From Istiophorus platypterus (taxonomy: Eukaryota > Chordata > Actinopteri > Istiophoriformes > Istiophoridae), in the NCBI GenBank assembly GCA_016859345.1, contig CM029122.1, positions 6,776,075 to 6,840,074 of the forward strand: a stretch of DNA of 64,000 nt, given 5' to 3'. Below are positions 52,023-64,000 of this stretch, in pieces. Numbering within the stretch: position 1 is the first letter of the stretch; each line of letters starts with the position of its first letter. The translations under genes and the position numbers were made by a program. Below the pieces are notes generated by a model. The model did not search any database, was not told the DNA's origin, and saw only the letters and a program-made list of their open reading frames with translations.

Positions 52023-53410
52023 GTGCCCAGCATCTGGATCTCCTGTGGGGTGGAGTGGGGGGGGTGGCCAGGATTATCTCCAAAAGGACCCTCCCCCCTC
52101 CCCACATACATGTTATTATAAATAAAACATTTTTACGAAAGTAAAGTATTTTTAACTTCACTTTTTAATTTGTATTTGATAAAAATATGAAATACAATTG
52201 CCGATCATGGTTAGTCAAATAGTACAGAGGCAAGTTAAGGGAAAAGTCACACTGACCCCCCCAACTCTGGTCTGACTCCCTATCTAGGGTTTACAACCCC
52301 TGGGGAGGATGATAGTTAACTGTTGTTTTCTCATTCTTGCTTATTTTCTTGTGTAAACTTTTCACCACTATGGGGCCTCAAAAAAAAAAAAAAAAAAAAC
52401 TGCTCCTAAGAACTTGTCTCCACACTGAGGCCATAAACGAGGGGGGGGGGTTGTCACAGAGAGGCTGGAAATGTTTGGAGCCGCTGCTTTATTTAAACCC
52501 CACGACAGGTAGAAAGATTAATGTAAAACGCACTGAATTCTCGTCGTGTGCTGCAGGTTTCCAGGATAACAACAAGTAAGTTCCTCCAACAGACACTAGA
52601 TGGCAGAAGAGACTCACTTAAGGAGCACAGGGAGCCCCCCCCAAGGCCCTGAGGTTTCCATCACAAATGAAACTGCTCAAATACTAATATTTCTAAATAT
52701 CTAATTTTAAATATTTCTTAATTAACTCTCACGTTTCTGCAGTTTCGTTTGCATGTGTGGCTGAGTGAATATGTGGCCGACAGCTGGGCCAGATGTTCTA
52801 TGGATGAATCCTCCGGATGTTGGCGTCTCCTGGCTTTTCACCGTGGTGCCACCACCTGCGTCCACGTCCTCGTGTTAACGGTGTTTTCATCGCTACCGTT
52901 CCTTTGTTCCTCTAGACCCAAGGTGTAGTTTGCTGCTTTTGACATTTTTTTTTAAATGTAATATTTGTTGTTTTGAGCGCCAGGAATGGAAAATGTCTAT
53001 ATTGGAGGGGTAGAGGCCAAAAAAAAGACCTTGTGGCAAATATCATTTTTATTGCCAAACATAAAGTCGTGATGTACATACAATAATCGAGCTATTTATT
53101 GTTATTTGGGTGAACTGGACCTTTAATCAGTAAAACAGCTCTCTACTTTGTTCAGTTTTAAGCTTTTGGTCTATAACTCAAACTCTGGGGTTCGGTGAGT
53201 AAACCTCACATTTATACGGAGGAGAAATACTAAAGCGTATTATTCGGCACTGTCAGGTTTTGCAAACAGTTTTTTCAGTAGTTTTGCTCCCAGTTATTCC
53301 AGAGAACCAGACCTGAGGTCAGTCTCTAGGTGCCCCCCCCCCCCACTTACCTTATCTCCAGCCTGTCCGCCCGCTTCTCATTAACATAATTATGCAGCTG
53401 CACAGCGGGA
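52023..53410. other. Intergenic region upstream of gdf3
   Basis: No supported gene. It contains A, G and C homopolymer runs (52381-52399, 52441-52450, about 53332-53344). The last 100 bases before gdf3 exon 1 include 'taacataattatgcagctg', close to a POU/octamer-like ATTATGCA, and presumably hold the gdf3 promoter. No TATA box was noticed. Confidence 0.4.
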
Positions 53411-53498
53411 GGTGTCACAGGTTAAAACAAACGCCGTGCGCCCTTTGGGAGCAGAGCGGGACCCGATGAGGACCCGGCGGAGTTTGGTGGAGTCCCCC

Positions 53499-55917
53499 AT
53501 GAGGCCCGGCGCGACCCCGCCGGTGCCGGTGCCGGTGCTGATGCTGCTGCTGCTGCTGGTGTGTTTTCTGTGTGATCTCTCACGCGTGGAGGCGGCGGAG
53601 GAGAAGGAGGAAGAGGAGGAGACGAGGAGCCGGGAGCGGCTCCTGCTCGGCTCCCTTGGCCTCTCCGGGCGGCCCCGGACCCAGCGGCCCCGGCGCCACG
53701 TCCCCTCCGCGCTCTGGAGGATGTTCCGGAGGTCAGAGGGCGTCCGGAGCCAGGAGGGCGACCCCTGCACGGTGTCGGAGTACGGGGTCCGCGGCAACAT
53801 CATCCGATATGTGCAAGACCAAGGTACCGGAGTCAGTGGGGGTGATTGGTGGGAGTCCAGCGATTAGACGGGTTCTTTCGTCGAGCTGAGTTCCTGGTGT
53901 ATATGTTGTGTCGTGAAGACGTAAAACTGATGAGGATTTGAGAATTAGAAATGAAACAATACCACGAATTGTGTTTTTAGGAAGCAGCAAGATCTCATGT
54001 CTCAATAAGTGTAATTCATTTATTAAGATAAAAACAAGACTTAAACATCAGACACCCAACAATTGTTTGCTTGTTTGTTTGTTTTGTTTGTTTTTTTGCA
54101 CTGTACATCCCACATGAAAACCGTCTGAACTTTTGTTTAAAATTGATTTTCTGCAACAGGACGAGACGCGGTTTGTATGCAAGATGCATTTATTGCGCAG
54201 ATGTTTTTGAGGCAAATTAGACGGATAAGCTTAAACAAAGTGGTAAATTACTCCTTTGGGTTTTGATAGACCTCATAGGCCTCACAATGGGCCAATAGCG
54301 TGCGAAGGCTTTGCAAAGGTTTTCAAATGGCACTTTTTTTTAAAATCAATTTTAGTTTTAACAATCATACATTTTTTTTAAACTGTAAAAGTGTGATTGA
54401 CCTACAGCAGACAAAAAAATCCACATACTCTACATGTGTTGTGCTTCTGTACTGCACTTATATGCAAAGCTCGGCACATCTTTGTTCTTTAAAAAAAGGG
54501 TAAGTCAAGGTTTTTTTTGTTTGTTTGTTTTTTTACTTAACCAACCTACAAGCCTCAGCACAACGACCTGTACACAGGTATGTGACAGAGAATGTAAAAT
54601 ATTATTTATTGATCAAAGTGTTAATCGGTAAGAAAGCAAAGTAACATAAGTAAGAGTAACATAAATAAACAAGTAACATAATTAAAAATGGAAATAATAT
54701 AAGTAAAAATAGAAAACAATCTAATGACTGCTCTCTAAAAGACATGATATCCAAAGATATTTGCACTAATCTTACTCCAAAGTTAGCAATAATAATATTA
54801 ATAATAATAATAAGAGGAATGATGAAGAATGATAATAATTCACTAAAACTCTAAAAAATTCTAAAAATACAGCGTGAGAACAACCACAGTCTGTATTGTA
54901 GGGAAAAAATAACTGGTCATGACAAATTATTATTCTCCATGATTTAGGTTATTTTGCACCCTGTCTAAACATACTTAAAAAAAACAAAAACCTAATATAT
55001 GCGCCTGGGAAAAAGTGATGTTGTTGCTAAAACTCTGGTCTCCCCGTTGGGGTTTTGCAGGCAGGCTGGTGTCTGGGTGGAGCAGCAGCTGTCAGGCCTG
55101 TCTGGAGAAGCAGCTTTTCTTCAACATGTCTGTCCTGCAGCCTGTGGAGCTGCTGTCTCTGGCTCAGCTGGAAGTCAAGTTCCACTGGAAACCTCTCAGA
55201 TCTGCAGAGCTCCTGCGGGGGCCCCGGGCCCTCAGCGTGTCCCTGTATAAAGTGATCCGGGCCACGCTGAGGGGAGCCAATCCCCAGGCCAACCGCAGAC
55301 TCCTGCTGTCCCAGTCGGTCCGGTTGCAGCCCGAACCCACCGAAATCACCATGGACCTCACCTCGCTGGCGGAGAACTGGCGCAAGCCGGGACGCAACTA
55401 CGGCCTGGTTTTAGAGCTGCTGCCACTCAGCGCTGAACCGGCGGAGGAGCTTCTTCCCTTTCACCCCGGGAACTCCCTCCCGCTGGAACCGGCCTTCGCC
55501 CTGCCGCCGATCCAGGCCTCGCTGGTGGCCGTGTCCCTCAACCCCCACCAGTGTCGCTCCAGGCAGAGGAGGAGCGCCGTCCACCTCCCCGTGACGCCCA
55601 GCAACGTGTGCAAGGCGCGACGCCTCTACATCGACTTCAAAGACGTGGGCTGGCAGGACTGGATCATCGCCCCGCAGGGCTACATGGCCAACTATTGCCA
55701 CGGCGAGTGCCCGTTCCCGCTCAGCGAGAGCCTGAACGGCACCAACCACGCCATCCTGCAGACCCTGGTGCACTCCCTGGACCCGCAGGGCACGCCCCAG
55801 CCCTGCTGCGTCCCCATCCGCCTCTCCCCGATCTCCATGCTCTACTACGACAACAACGACAACGTGGTGCTGCGGCATTACCAGGACATGGTGGTGGACG
55901 AGTGTGGGTGTCGATGA
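53499..55917 (+). CDS. gdf3: Growth differentiation factor 3 / Vg1 (dvr1), TGF-beta family ligand
   Basis: Vg1/GDF1/GDF3 ligands are secreted and signal as heterodimers with Nodal through activin-type receptors and EGF-CFC co-receptors in mesendoderm and left-right patterning. Two exons, 53499-53823 and 55061-55917, join in phase 1 (CAAG|gtaccg ... gcag|GCAGGCTGG) to give 393 residues. A start at 53466 would add 11. The hydrophobic signal segment (VPVPVLMLLLLLVCFLC) best fits the 53499 ATG. The propeptide carries SALWRMFRRSE and YGVRGNIIRYVQDQG, typical of Vg1. A furin site RQRR precedes the 114-residue mature domain (about 280-393) with seven cysteines (VCKA, YCHGEC, PCC, ECGCR) and an N-glycosylation site NGT. 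Human GDF3, as I recall, lacks one cysteine of the CC pair, so this is a Vg1/GDF1-like form. An acidic run (EEKEEEEE) follows the signal peptide. GDF1 is the alternative name. Confidence 0.95.
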
Positions 55918-56113
55918 ATTTGAGATTTCTGATTTGGCTTTTGAAAATTAAACGTCCACTAGCTTTTTTTTTTCTTTATTTTTAGCTCCTCTGTCCAAGT
56001 TCGATTTGTCAGATCAGTTTTTTCAGTGATGTGTCTTTGTAGTCCGTGGTTTTAAACACTAAGATTTATATGAGTTTATTCTCAGGGAAGTTTTTGAGAG
56101 GAAAAAAAAAGTT

Positions 56114-56119
56114 AATAAA
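56114..56119 (+). promoter_or_regulatory. Candidate polyadenylation signal of gdf3
   Basis: AATAAA 197 bases after the gdf3 stop codon, the first such hexamer downstream, giving a short plausible 3' UTR. Confidence 0.55.
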
Positions 56120-57042
56120 AGGTGGTTGGTTTTGCCAAGTAGATTTTTAATTGCTAATTTGCGTGGAGCTTTCTTATTAATTAACACTATGACAGGGGTC
56201 TCAAAGTCAAATTGCCTGGGGACCACTGGTCAAGTTGTTGTCCTCTTTGCCACATAAAAAGCCCCCAAAACTCCTATACAATTACATATAATACAGCTTT
56301 TTGCTTCACAGCTTATTGCATTATCTTGTGGACACATCAGGAACTGCTTTGTTTGTTTGTTCGTTTGTTTGTTTGTTTGTTTGGTTTTTTTTTTGGTTTG
56401 TTTTAAGTGCTGTAAAACCAACCAGAAGGGGGTGTCTTCAATTGGCTTCTTTTTTTTTATTTGTCCAAAGCTCAAAGGTAATATCTTAACTATGATATAA
56501 TGAGAAAGCAGAAGTAAATCTAAACATGTGAGAAGCTGAAAGCAGAAAATGTTTAACCTTTTTTTGTCAGAGACACGACTGAGTTTCAGTCAGTTGACTC
56601 TGATTAATCAGCTAATCAAGTCTTTATTGCAGCCTGAAGGTAAAACTCAGATGCTCATTTCAAATAACTGTATATTTTCTTTACGTCAGAGCCTGGATTT
56701 TTGTTCATTCCTAATGCAAACATAGCAGCATTTCTACTGCTACATTTAGCTTTTTGAAATGCGGCGTTAACCGCTTTTTGTGGGTCTTTGCATGAAAGGA
56801 AAAGTCAGCAGCTTGAACCTTGATACTGAGACAAATATTCATAATGTTTACAAAAGAAAACCACACATATGTGCAGAATAGGTTCTGGCCTTTAAGCTTC
56901 ACCGCTGTTTGATTTAAATGTTTCACTGGCAGAGACCAGCTGCTCTTTTATCTACTCACTAAGAAATTAACTCTCTTATCTCACCTTTCTGCATGATAAC
57001 ACCCCCGCCCCCCTCCCTCACTGAGCCCGACAGACCACTGGG

Positions 57043-57075
57043 GTTGCCATGGCGACGGCCGGTCGCCACAGCAAC
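57043..57075. promoter_or_regulatory. Tandem pair of RFX X-box-like motifs
   Basis: GTTGCCATGGCGAC (57043-57056) and GTCGCCACAGCAAC (57062-57075) both fit the RFX consensus GTNRCC-NN-RGYAAC, the first with one mismatch in its right half and the second exactly, separated by five bases. They lie about 1.1 kb downstream of gdf3 next to a C/G-rich stretch. RFX factors bind such sites at ciliary and other genes. The function here is unknown. Confidence 0.5.
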
Positions 57076-58659
57076 CAGGAGAGGCTGACAGGTTGTAGTA
57101 ATTAGTGAGGGGGGGGGGGGGCATGGAGAGAGTTTGGGGTGTGAAGAGGCACGAGAAGGAAAAAAAGACCCAGTGAGCAGTTTTTCCAGGTTATGAGAAA
57201 GAAAAACAAACAAAAAAAAACCAAAACAGTGGAACCAACCCGCTTCACCTTTAAAGGCTTAACTGAACGTTGTCCGATGCAAAGCCCTGTAAACATGTGC
57301 AGACCATACTATTCAAAAGAAATGCTATGTTTTGGTCACACCTGACAAAGGTCTGCGATTTCAATATAAGATCTTGGATTTTTGATAAATTCGGCACTCA
57401 AACTGTGCAGGAACTTTTACAAATTAACATTAAAGCAGGAAATTAGAGCCCTTGCACATCACACATCCGCGTAACCCAAGGACGCTCCAGTGTTCTAATA
57501 TTGTCCTCACACGAAATTGGGGAGGTGGCTAAAGATTTAGATAAGAATAATTAAAATCAAAGCACCAGAGACTTAGATATCCTGACTCTCGGGTCAAGTT
57601 CGTACAGTTCCCATAATGCAACCAGGAGATGCTGGCAGGAACTCCGTGTGTAAATTCCATGGAGTGCCCCTTTAAGCGTGGTTTTGATAACCCACAGGTG
57701 AAAGGAAAACATGAATGCCCTTATTAAAGGGGGGATACGAGGATTAGCTCAGTGATCCAATCAACACAAGGGTCAACGCTTGGGACGCACAGTTCTAAGT
57801 GGCCTGAGAACATGACCATGTCACTCTGGCTGAGACAGAGATGTGGCCATGAGAAGATGAAGAACTGGGGTTGGGCATGAATTGCAGGTGTGCATTCAAA
57901 CATCTGTAATTATTGAAAAAACAAAACAAAACATCCGATCTGAATGCTGAAGCGTTTTCTACACCATCAGGGTTTTTCCCTTTCTTTATCTCTTCCCCGT
58001 TTATTGTTCTGCCAGATTTCTCGGTAACACGGTTCCGCTCGGATGCGTAAACATCCCTGAGCCGCGACAGAAGATGAATGAAAGGGAGAGTGGAACCGTG
58101 CAGAGAGAGGCGGGGAAAAGGAAGGAGCCTCGGGCACTTCAACTGTACTCTGCTGTCAAAGACAAAGTCATTTCCACTTCCTCCTCCGGGGCCGACGATG
58201 CATGCTATCTCTAACAGTCAGACTCGCGGAGATGTTTCTCTTCCTGCCTCCCAAAACTAAAAGCACTCGCTCCTTCTCTCCTCCCAAATGAATCTTCGCT
58301 CAGCGGCGGACGAGCCACGTGGTGAAACTGTCTTTATTAAGCTTTACTTTGGTGGTTCTCTGACTCGAGCCTAGGGACACTCTCGGGAAACAAGATACGG
58401 ATTTGGGCTATTTGTCACTGGGGTTTTTTTTGGGGGGGGGGGGGTACAAGTCTCTTTTTAGCCGTGCTAGCGCCACGACTTGGGGACAAAGATGGCTGCG
58501 GGTCAGTCCACCCCTTTGGTTCCGGACTGAAATATCTCAACGGCCTTCGGGTTTCGTGGTCCCCAGAGGATGAATCACGTTTTCCTTTAGATGCTCCTTG
58601 GACTTTTTCTCTCCAGCGCCGCCGCCCCAGGTCTACATTCATGTCTTGAGTGAAATCGC

Positions 58660-59010
58660 TCAAAGACGTTTAGGTGGATTGCCATTAATGTCCTCTAATG
58701 TCCGCTAAACTTTATCGATCCATCCACTTCATCAAATTTCAGCTTGAACACTACTTTATGGTTTACGCCCAAAAACCTGCAAAACTAGCGGCATTCCCAT
58801 CAACCTCAGGCGTTAGCCTAAGTGCTAATTAGCAAATGTCAGCGTGCAAACCTGTTAAACTAAGATGTCGAACATGGTAAACGTCATACCTGCTAAACAT
58901 TAGCATGTTAGCCTAACTGTCAGTACATTAGCAGGCTGATGTCAACACCTAATTCAAAGCACCAAGGTGCCAAAGTACAACTTCACAGAGTCGCCAGCGA
59001 GGCTCTGGAC
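58660..59010 (-). repeat. Teleost dispersed repeat rich in TTAGC/GCTAA
   Basis: Read on the minus strand, 'gttaggctaacatgctaatg', 'acatttgctaattagcactt', 'tgatgggaatgcc' and 'agttttgcaggtttttgg' occur in the order of a common fish repeat I recognise. No coding capacity. Confidence 0.5.
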
Positions 59011-60758
59011 TCGGAGCCAAAATCGAGCAATAGTTTGATTGATAATTAGAAATTCTTATGGCTTCGGTTTGTGGTTTTTTAAACATATCTGACCCGCTGA
59101 CTGTAGGATAAAGGGGCTGAGAGCAACGAACAGACTGTGCCGGTTTTCACCTTTGGTGTCTTAATTTTTGCTGCTACAAACAAAATTAAGACTAACTTTA
59201 AAGATGGTCTAAAGAAGGCGTTGCACAATAGAAATGATTCCAGTGCTTTTAGATATGATCAAAGTGGACACTTTTTGGATATAGAACCAATCTCCTGCGG
59301 AAATGCTCCTTTAACTCTGTCATTAGTGTTATTAGTGTCATATACTTTTAAAGAAAGAAAACTAAAGGCTGGTTGAAGTGGTGATTAGGCCTGGACCACT
59401 GACTGAACTTATCATTTCTGCGTAGTAAAGTGCATGCACTACCTTTGGGCTATAAAGAATGGAAATGGATGCACACACACCCACACACACACAGTGAAAT
59501 CTGTGCTGTTCTCTGGCCATTGACTGGTGCCACGACCACAGCTCAGATGTTATCACGGTGGATAATAGCTTAACTTTCTTCCTCTCTTCCTCCTGCTGCA
59601 GTTTCATTCCACCAAATGGGCCCAGTCAATGAAAAATGAATAATCAATGCCGGGTTTTAGACGGAGCCCGTGGAGCCGGTGTGACTCAGCCATCCTGACT
59701 GGACGCGGCTTCTTCCGTCCATCTGTTTTCCTGTCTCCGGACGCTCTGTCCGTGTCCGCTTAACGCTACAGGGCCTCGCTTACATCTAATGCTCCTGTGC
59801 CTTTGCGGCGACAGTTTGGGGGAAGGCCTGATCCCGACCCGGCCGACCTCGGCCTCCTCCGCCACATCCGGCGTGAGCTGGAGCGCCAGCTGCAAACCAG
59901 GCCCTGTCATCTTTAATCGGTGCTGGGCCTCAGTTATGTTCCTTGAGCTGAACGGGAGCAAAGTGCCTGTAACTAGGCGCCAAATCTGGTGGAAATTTTG
60001 GAAAAATGGACAATGTTGCACTGAATTTTTTTTTTTTTTTTGTCCAAACCTTTATGAAATGTTCACTTTGTGATAACCCGGTTTGCCAGACGTTCTGCAT
60101 CACCCCCCAAGGTTTTTGAAGTTTGTCCTGCAGTTGTTTTTCAACCGAAACTGCTTCGTTTCTTTGAGCCAGATGTGATCATCAACACGAAGGCGTCGCA
60201 CGTGAAAGTCGGAGCCAGACTTGGTGTCCGTCCCTGCCTGGGGGAGGAAGCCAAGCAGCGGCCGGGGAATAACTAACTGTTGAAGCACCAGTGCGGCCTG
60301 ATATTCTGCACCGGTGATTCATCCATCAGAACAGGATGTGAAGACTCATGGCAATATAAGGACGCTGCCTTTCAACTAGTAAGAGTTTGAAATAACAGAG
60401 GACATCGAGGTCTGGACCTGGCACTGGACTTGAATTTTTTTTACTCCACTGTTAATATTTCCCCTTTCAGCTCCATCTAGATCAGCTACAACATAATATA
60501 TAAATAGTTTAGCACCCTCAAAGGAACCATTCCTCATGATGAGTAGAACTACTTTGATGCTTGACTATGTTTAGTTCAAGTGCTTGTTTAATTTTCATTT
60601 GAGTGGAGGATGAAGTGGAGCAGGGGACCGAGAGGAGGAACAAACACTTCTGACACTTGAGAGGAAATGTTGCTGCATCAACCAGCAGGGGGCACTGTGG
60701 CTTCAGCTCAAAGTCTGGCGCAGACTGGCTGCTTCAGTCCTGTATCTACTGGTTTGGC

Positions 60759-60762
<4 letters not shown>

Positions 60763-60789
<27 letters not shown>

Positions 60790-60902
60790 TACCCTCAGCA
60801 TGAGGTAGCTGGTTAGCATCGGGTAGACGCTGAGCTGACCATTGCAGAGACCATCAGTAGGGAATCTTATCAAAGATGTGTGTGTGTGTGTGTGTGTGTG
60901 TA
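60763..60902. repeat. Two (GT)n microsatellites
   Basis: GT runs at about 60763-60787 and 60875-60902 separated by unique sequence, in the region downstream of gdf3. Confidence 0.9.
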
Positions 60903-62398
60903 TGTGGAGTTAAGTTTTTATTATTTCAACGGTTTGATTCAAGAGTTAGATGGTCAGTACGTTAAACATTCAAAACACAGTCGAACCTCATCTAATGAGC
61001 CCCAAAACCCGCAAGATTTTAATGTGCCTGTCGTTTCCAAGTCCAATCGATTGACGGGTCTTTAAATATTCAACAAGTATCAACATCGTTGTTAATGTTT
61101 TATGCTTTTCTACAAATGTGTATTTATACGGTACACACACACATATTTATAAAATAAGATCAGCAATGTTTGCACAAACATCTATTTTTTTCCATTAGAG
61201 GTTAGAAATCTTAGATTATGTCACTTGTGCCTGATATGTTTTTGAAATAACTAAGAATACAGGCTTTAATAAAAAGGTATAAATTCCCATACAAACATTC
61301 CCTCTTACCATTTCAATATAATGAGACATGAATAAGTTAACTGAATTAAATTTGACCATCTTTTTGACCACGAGGAGAATCTGTTTCTGCCATAATCTGT
61401 ATTTTTCAATATTAACAGTGAACCACATGACTTGTGTCTGAAATGGGGAAACCCACAGAGAATTCCCGCCGCTCTGTGGAGCATTTTGCCCTCTTTCGGT
61501 TTATTGGTTAGCTGTCTGTTTCGGTTCGCTCTCGCCGCATGTCGCTTCTGGCTGCAACGGGAAGAAAAAAAAAACAAAAAAACGAACAAACAACAAAACT
61601 CCAGCTCTAAAAACCCCACTGTGCTTTACCTGCTCAGCACAGAGCAGCAGAGCGACACACAGGTAGAGACCAGCTGGTGAACATAGCGAAGCGTTTAGCC
61701 GTTCACGAGCCAGAAATTTCCCTCAGGAGTTGGTGGAGACCAAAAATATCAAACTATCGATATATGAATATCAAACTTATATTTCTGGCCATAAACGCAA
61801 CGTTGCTCCGTGAATTATCAACGTAAAGGTTTATATGTCAGTGTTGAGTACGCATCTTTGTTTCTGCTGCCCCCAAATGGCCAAAATAAATCTGGAGTTT
61901 TGGGAACGATACAAAATGCAAAGAAAAAAATAAATCCTATTGTTGTGCACACTGTGCAAAAAAAGAGCATTGTCCATTTTTTCTATAGTTTATTCGCTCG
62001 CACAAAGAATACAACACAAAAGACATATGATATTTATTAACAAAATTTATCTGTGAAAAGAAAAATCACGTTTGGCACGACAGAGACAGATGAAAACAAC
62101 GGTACTGATGCGTCCATTTGTATGCAGAATTGCAATTAGCAAACAGTATTCACAAACACTGTTATGGAGCCTCAGGTGTTATTGCTAAAATAATTAATTA
62201 GTTACCTAATGAGTGGTAGGAATAAAATATGTCAAATCCCAAAACCCCGGCGCAGAATCTGATGTGTAAAAAGTTGTTGTAGTCGCCTGCAGCTGCGACT
62301 AGATGCTACTAAATAGCCATATGTTGCTGGGAGCAGCTTCAGTATGGGCAGATAATGATATGAGTGGCGAAGACGACGGTGAAGCACTTATCCTCTCT

Positions 62399-62850
62399 CA
62401 AACACACACACACGCACGCACACACACGCTAACACACACACACACACACACACAGACTCGTCGTTCCGTTGACCTCCACAGTGAGTTACTGTAATACACC
62501 ATCTGATACAACAAGCACTCCGACTAATGTTCTGTCGGCACACACAAGCATGCACACACACAGGCACACACACCCACACACACCAGCAAACACACACATA
62601 CACACATTTGCACTTCTCGTGAGGACACCCATCGACATGATGCAGCCCTTAGCTCGTCCCCTAGGACTCGACCGCCCTGACCGAACGCATAACCCCCGAC
62701 CCCGACCCCTGACCCCTGACCCCTGACCTTAACCTAGTTCTAACCTGAGCCCTAAAACCAGGTCTTAACCCTAAAAGCGCTTTAAAGTTGTGAGCGCCGC
62801 CCCCCACCCCCTCCCCGAAACGTCCTTACTTTCCCAAAATGCCCTTACCC
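62399..62850. repeat. CA-repeat cluster with adjoining CCTGACC/CCTAACC-like degenerate repeat
   Basis: Interrupted (CA)n at about 62400-62455 and 62540-62605, then 'ctcgtgaggacacccatcga' and degenerate ACCCCTGACC / CCTTAACC units at about 62690-62780. This CA-repeat plus gaggac plus CCTAACC-like combination is a dispersed teleost repeat type I recognise. It is not a true telomeric array. Confidence 0.6.
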
Positions 62851-64000
62851 CCAAGGTCTAGCACTTCAAATGGTCCTCACAGAGATAGAAGCCTGGGCAA
62901 ACGCGCACACTTCTTGGCTTCGGCGTTCCTAATCCTTTTTGCAGCCCGCGTCGCTCTGACATACACTTGGCACGCACACACTCCGTCGCCTAATCAATGG
63001 TAATGGAATCGCTGTGTATCCTGCCTAGTGACACCAGCCTCTGAGTCATTAACATGCTAACCTACACTTTTTGGTCACGCGCGCACCCATGTCTGCATGT
63101 CGCAGCATGTGCGTATATGATCAGCGGTCGCTCCGCCACATGTTAGACGCTAGATTGATGTTGTCGCCGCGCCACAACGCTCAAAGGCCCACAAATCAAC
63201 CCCCCCCCTCCAATATCATAACCGATTAATCAAATGACTCCGCGTTAGCGCGGGAGCCAGAGAACTATCGACAACTCTGCAGTTCTACGGGGCTTTTTTG
63301 TTTGTTTGTTTGGTTTGTTTGGGGTTTTTTTTTAGCCGCTTTTAGCCCCTGGTTTTGATTTCTATGCCTCATTTCCGACAGCGGCAGGTGACTGATTTCA
63401 GGGACGTCAGAGACCAGACGTTCCGCAGCAGGATGTAAAATCCCAGCATCCAAAGTGCTTTAGTCAGAGCACGATTAAGCTCTGTAATGTGACCTTATCA
63501 CTGAGCGACATGGAAAATGCCGGCTGGGTGTTATTATTTATTATTATTATTTTTTTTGGTTCCGCAGGATTTGACCGGATCATTTACGGACATGATGCGA
63601 CTCATCCGTCTCAGCTGTTTTCGCCTCCGTCGGCCGCGTGGTCGGATCAGGTGACGAGGCACGAAGCCCTTCTCAGGCTCCGTCAGATCTGATCATCTCG
63701 GCGTTGTGCTCGCAGTGCAACTCGGGGCGGGCCCGAGCTAACAGGGTCTAACAAGGGTGGCCAAAAAAATCCCATCTGAATGCGAAGTGGATGATCGTGT
63801 ACGGGCCCGAGTGTAAGCTGAGTGTGACGTCCTGCGTGTCTGCAGAAGTGGAATCGCTACCGTGGCATCAACAGGGTAAGAAAAAGGGTTTTGTTTGTTT
63901 GTTTGTTTGTTTTCTTGTCTTTTTATATGCACCTCCTTTGACAGTTTCCCCAGTGAAAGTGGCTCCCGGTGGCTTCGTGAGTGCTCCCTGGGAGAAGGCG

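Larger units (their letters stand above)
55918..64000. other. gdf3 3' flank and gene-poor region to the window edge
   Basis: Apart from the gdf3 3' UTR, the X-box pair and the listed repeats, no coding sequence is supported. (TTTG)n tracts occur at about 56348-56400, 63297-63325 and 63888-63912. Short open frames with plausible splice borders near 63570-63650 and 63845-63875 do not join into one consistent frame. Confidence 0.45.

Noticed and set aside
59686..60276. Overlapping open frames on both strands downstream of gdf3.
   Set aside because: No splice-consistent model, no recognisable domain and an interrupting T run. Treated as non-coding.
62690..62790. Interstitial telomere-like array.
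   Set aside because: Units are mixed CCTGACC, CCTTAACC and CCCTAAA with no regular TTAGGG period. It fits a dispersed CA-linked fish repeat better.
63569..64000. Possible coding exons at 63569-63648 (ending WSDQ) and 63846-63875 (KWNRYRGINR), with a third near the edge.
   Set aside because: Borders look plausible, but joining them in phase hits a stop in the third piece, and I recognise no family. Too weak to call a gene.
1..64000. CRISPR array, phage, integrative element or other prokaryotic-type system.
   Set aside because: All repeats are eukaryotic simple or dispersed types, and all genes have vertebrate introns and families. The only tandem array (41187-41614) has no spacers.

Overview
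The window is vertebrate nuclear DNA, almost certainly from a ray-finned (teleost) fish. The evidence is compact multi-exon genes with GT-AG introns, many CA/GT microsatellites, CpG-rich promoters with GTTAGC/GCTAGC strings, and dispersed repeats I recognise from fish genomes. No bacterial-type operons, CRISPR arrays or obvious tRNA/rRNA genes were seen. Four protein-coding genes are supported by spliced, phase-consistent exon models matched to families known from memory.

Layout. (1) 1-16,800, minus strand: fhip1b (FAM160A2), the FTS/Hook-interacting endosomal dynein adaptor. It has 8 coding exons, its 3' end runs off the left edge, and its CpG-island promoter with a non-coding first exon lies near 15.95-17.08 kb. 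(2) 18,964-24,797, plus strand: cnga4, an olfactory-type cyclic-nucleotide-gated channel subunit with an unusually long acidic tail. fhip1b and cnga4 are head to head, as I recall for human 11p15.4. (3) 27,438-48,252, plus strand: trappc10, a TRAPPII tethering-complex subunit. It has 23 coding exons giving 1264 residues, and every splice phase closes. (4) 53,499-55,917, plus strand: gdf3 (vg1/dvr1), a two-exon TGF-beta/Nodal-partner ligand with furin site and seven-cysteine knot. The last 8 kb has no gene I can support, but it holds a tandem pair of RFX X-box motifs and several repeats.

The genes do not form a pathway. fhip1b and trappc10 both act in membrane traffic, cnga4 in sensory transduction and gdf3 in axis patterning; they are ordinary linked vertebrate genes. 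I found no clearly new biological system. The items most worth a second look are the GARP-like acidic tail of cnga4, a four-copy 107-bp tandem repeat carrying CRE-like sites in a trappc10 intron, three trappc10 splice acceptors built of TG repeats, the RFX X-box pair near 57.05 kb, and the unresolved cnga4 amino terminus.
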